Of a stretch of 7,136 nt of DNA, positions 5,245 through 7,136 are shown piece by piece. Position 1 is the first letter of the stretch. Each line of letters opens with the position of its first letter. The DNA lies in NCBI GenBank assembly GCA_903921945.1, contig CAIXSC010000445.1, positions 1-7,136 of the forward strand, written 5' to 3'. Source of the DNA: an uncultured Planctomycetaceae bacterium (GTDB taxonomy: Bacteria; Planctomycetota; Planctomycetia; Pirellulales; Pirellulaceae). The notes beneath the pieces were generated by a model. It searched no databases. It was not told the DNA's origin and was given only the letters and a program-made list of their open reading frames with translations. The translations under genes were made by a program, and so were the position numbers.

Positions 5245-6927
5245 ATGAAACGCGACGGCAGCCAAGTGTTCCATATCGCGGCCGACGAGGCCCAGACGAC
5301 GCTGGCCGCGTTGCTCCGCAAACGGCTCCCCGAGCTTTCCTGGAACCAAGCCCGCAAGCTCATCCATGGCCGACGCGTGCAGATCCACGGCAATCTCTGT
5401 GTGGACGAAGGCCGGCGGCTCAAGGAAGGGGAAGTGGTCAAGGTGCTACCCCAGGCCCAAGCCCTGCCACCCCGCGATGAAGACTTGCGGATTCGGTACG
5501 TCGACGCGCATGTGGTGGTGGTCGAAAAGCCCGCCGGCATGACCACCTTGCGTCATCGCGAGGAGCGGCAATGGGCCGACCACCGCAAACAACGCCAGCC
5601 GACACTCGACGAGGCGCTCGCCCGAGTGCTCGCCAAACGAGCCCGCACCCAGGCCGGCGGCGCCGAGCCGCCGGGGCGCGTCGCGCGGCAAGGGCGAGCT
5701 CCACGGGGAGGAGCTCCACAACCGGGCCGGAACGATGCCGAGCGACGACCGATTGTCATCCCGGTCCGGCCCGTGCACCGGCTCGATCGCGAGACGAGCG
5801 GCTTGATGGTGTTCGCCCGCTCAGTGCCCGCCGAACGCAGCTTGGTCCAGCAGTTTCGCCGCCACTCCATCCACCGCGCCTACGTGGCGATCGCGCATGG
5901 CGCCGTGGAAGCCGCGACCATCGTTTCCCGGCTCGTGCGGGATCGCGGCGACGGCCGCCGCGGCAGCACCAAACTGCCCGATGTCGGCCAACGCTCGGTC
6001 ACCCATGTGCGCCCGCTGGAAAAGTTGGGCGATTACACGCTCGTCGCCTGCCGCTTGGAAACCGGCCGCACGCATCAAATCCGTATCCACCTCGCGGAGA
6101 GCGGCCATTTTCTGTGCGGTGACAAAGTGTATTGCCAACCGCTGTTTCAGAAAACGCTCGAAGATCGCAGTAGCGCCCCGCGCTGCGCCTTGCACGCCAC
6201 CGAACTCGGTTTCACGCATCCGATCACCGGCCAACGGCTCCGCTTCGAGATGCCGCTACCCGCCGACTTGCAACAACTGCTGGACAAGCTGCGAAAAGCC
6301 TGCGGCAGCTCCGCCACCGGCTCGCCGATCGTCCCCGTCGACGGCTGGCCCGCTTCCCTGGAACGGCTCGCCCTGCAAGACTCCGCCGCGCCACGCGACG
6401 ACGATGACGACGAGTTTGATGAGGAGGACGACGACGCAGAGACAAGAAAATCCCGCGGTAGAACAACTGGGCAAAGCCCAACCAATCGTCCCAGCGCCGG
6501 TAAACAACACACCGCTAAGGGACGTGTGACAGGGGAGCGAGTGACAGGGGAGCGAGTGACAGGGGAGCGAGTGCCCGAAAGACGTGTGACAGGGGAGCGG
6601 GTGACAGGGGAGCGAGAGCGTAGCCGAAGATCGCTTGGGGAACGGCCACGCAACGAGCGGCCTGGTGGTGAGCGGCCTGGTGGTGAGCGGCCGCGTGGCG
6701 GACGTTCTGATGGTGAGCGGCCGCGCGGCGAGCGTCTCGGCAACGATCGGCAACGCAGTGAGATCCCGCGTGGCGACCGTCGTGGTGAGGATCGATCGCG
6801 AGATCCGGATCGGTCGCGGGGCGAGGATCGATCGCGGGGGGATCGTTCACGTCGCGCGAGGCCTGACTCCCCGAGCGGGTCAACGCGTGCCGGGCGACGT
6901 TTCCGCCGCCGCTCGAAAGATCGTTAA
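5245..6927 (+). CDS. RluA-family pseudouridine synthase with S4 domain and long repetitive C-terminal extension
   Basis: The 560-residue product converts uridine to pseudouridine in RNA, most likely 23S rRNA or tRNA. An S4 RNA-binding domain spans about 18-67 (LSWNQARKLIHGRRVQIHG, then GEVVKVLP). The catalytic domain starts at VVVEKPAGM (91-99) and carries HRLDRETSGL (178-187) with catalytic Asp181, YVAIAHG (213-219), RTHQIRIHL (275-283), CGDKVYC (291-297) and LHATELGFTHPITGQRL (316-332), ending near 345. All key residues are present. The gap between KPAG and HRLD is about 80 residues, longer than usual, and is filled with Arg/Gly/Pro/Ala-rich sequence. Residues 346-560 are not part of the family fold: an acidic patch DDDDDEFDEEDDDAE (385-399), then VTGER and ERPGG pentapeptide repeats, then a very basic Arg/Asp/Ser/Gly end. 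The tail may bind RNA or may be repeat-derived sequence. RluB/C/D-type specificity cannot be told from sequence alone. Confidence 0.9.
   Translation: MKRDGSQVFHIAADEAQTTLAALLRKRLPELSWNQARKLIHGRRVQIHGNLCVDEGRRLKEGEVVKVLPQAQALPPRDEDLRIRYVDAHVVVVEKPAGMTTLRHREERQWADHRKQRQPTLDEALARVLAKRARTQAGGAEPPGRVARQGRAPRGGAPQPGRNDAERRPIVIPVRPVHRLDRETSGLMVFARSVPAERSLVQQFRRHSIHRAYVAIAHGAVEAATIVSRLVRDRGDGRRGSTKLPDVGQRSVTHVRPLEKLGDYTLVACRLETGRTHQIRIHLAESGHFLCGDKVYCQPLFQKTLEDRSSAPRCALHATELGFTHPITGQRLRFEMPLPADLQQLLDKLRKACGSSATGSPIVPVDGWPASLERLALQDSAAPRDDDDDEFDEEDDDAETRKSRGRTTGQSPTNRPSAGKQHTAKGRVTGERVTGERVTGERVPERRVTGERVTGERERSRRSLGERPRNERPGGERPGGERPRGGRSDGERPRGERLGNDRQRSEIPRGDRRGEDRSRDPDRSRGEDRSRGDRSRRARPDSPSGSTRAGRRFRRRSKDR
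5655..5717 (+). repeat. two adjacent hairpins inside the RluA insertion
   Basis: CGGCGGC (5655-5661) pairs with GCCGCCG (5667-5673) around a 5-nt loop. GAGCTCC (5696-5702) pairs with GGAGCTC (5710-5716) around a 7-nt loop, and GAGCTCCAC also recurs directly at 5696-5704 and 5711-5719. Both lie in the extra segment between the KPAG and HRLD motifs, which suggests that segment grew by insertion or local duplication of GC-rich repeat DNA. Confidence 0.55.
6526..6615 (+). repeat. 15-bp tandem repeat encoding VTGER pentapeptides
   Basis: Six contiguous 15-bp units. Units 1-3 (6526-6570) are identical GTGACAGGGGAGCGA. Unit 4 (6571-6585) is diverged and encodes VPERR. Units 5 and 6 (6586-6615) match again apart from one final base in unit 5. 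The unit length is a multiple of three, so the frame is kept. The near-identity implies recent expansion. Confidence 0.9.
6640..6744 (+). repeat. second 15-bp repeat block encoding ERPGG/ERPRG pentapeptides
   Basis: Seven 15-bp units encode ERPRN, ERPGG, ERPGG, ERPRG, GRSDG, ERPRG and ERLGN. The two ERPGG units (6655-6669 and 6670-6684) are identical GAGCGGCCTGGTGGT; the others are diverged. Changes keep the Glu-Arg-Pro pattern and many fall at third codon positions, which suggests this block is translated. It follows the VTGER block after eight non-repeat codons. Confidence 0.8.
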
Positions 6928-7072
6928 TCCTGAAAATGCAAGCGATGCTGGCGACAAGCGAGTCTCTCGATCTTGCCTAGCGCGCTTCGAGCTGCAAAGC
7001 CGCGCCGGCTGCGGCCGTTCGGTAAAGCAGCTACGCGGCCGAGCGGAACCGGAGCCGATTACGACATGCTCG

Positions 7073-7093
7073 CGACGGACAAGATGTCCGTCG
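7073..7093. repeat. perfect 9-bp palindromic hairpin downstream of the RluA gene
   Basis: CGACGGACA (7073-7081) and TGTCCGTCG (7085-7093) pair perfectly around a 3-nt AGA loop. No T-run follows on either strand, and it lies about 145 nt after the RluA stop, so it is a poor candidate for a simple terminator. ATGTCC within it (7084-7089) can instead pair with GGACAT at 7101-7106. It is more like an extragenic palindromic repeat. The rest of 6928-7136 shows no convincing gene or terminator. Confidence 0.6.
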
Positions 7094-7136
7094 TACATAA
7101 GGACATTCATGCCGCTCCGGCCCTACGATTGTCGCC

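Noticed and set aside
4659..5546. 295-residue minus-strand open frame
   Set aside because: It overlaps both the sulfotransferase-like gene in another frame and the start of the RluA gene, and its composition is that of a shadow frame.
6526..6615. CRISPR-like array
   Set aside because: The 15-bp units are contiguous with no spacers and keep the reading frame, so this is a coding tandem repeat.
6880..7110. 76-residue minus-strand open frame at the right edge
   Set aside because: It runs through the palindrome and into the end of the RluA gene, with no ribosome binding site or family resemblance.

Overview
The window is GC-rich and densely coded, and looks like a piece of a planctomycete-type bacterial chromosome (Pirellulales-like). 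That assignment is inferred from four traits: long proteins with Lys/Pro/Glu, Asp-rich or Arg/Gly-rich tails, weak Shine-Dalgarno sites, a MoxR ATPase paired with a large uncharacterised protein, and short GC-rich palindromes between genes. There are no tRNA, rRNA, CRISPR, phage, integrase or transposase genes.

Layout. (1) Positions 1-278, plus strand: the 3' end of a gene for a Lys/Pro/Glu/Ala-rich low-complexity tail; its start lies outside the window. (2) Positions 279-389: a short convergent intergenic stretch with a weak hairpin and short G-rich repeats. (3) Positions 390-5119, minus strand: four co-directional genes that read as one operon. In transcription order they are a sulfotransferase-like P-loop protein (4370-5119), a class IV PLP-dependent aminotransferase (3367-4344), a MoxR-family AAA+ ATPase with an Asp-rich tail (2312-3370), and a 641-residue protein of unknown function (390-2315). 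The first two are 25 nt apart; the next two junctions are both 4-base ATGA stop/start overlaps. (4) Positions 5120-5244: a divergent intergenic region with a small perfect hairpin. (5) Positions 5245-6927, plus strand: an RluA-family pseudouridine synthase with an S4 domain and a repetitive C-terminal extension of about 215 residues. (6) Positions 6928-7136: non-coding, with a perfect 9-bp hairpin near the right edge.

How the genes may work together. The sulfotransferase-like protein and the aminotransferase sit next to each other in the same order as the two halves of certain plant branched-chain aminotransferase-like fusion proteins (recalled from family knowledge), which suggests a functional pair. 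The MoxR ATPase and the 641-residue protein are translationally coupled and probably form an ATPase/partner unit. The partner's N-terminal third faintly resembles the TraB/ChaN/DUF5682 fold, and DUF5682 proteins are known companions of MoxR ATPases elsewhere. No VWA-domain protein, the usual MoxR partner, is visible here. The RluA enzyme is a separate transcription unit. The least explained parts of the window are the coupled MoxR/unknown pair and the repeat-built tail of the RluA protein.
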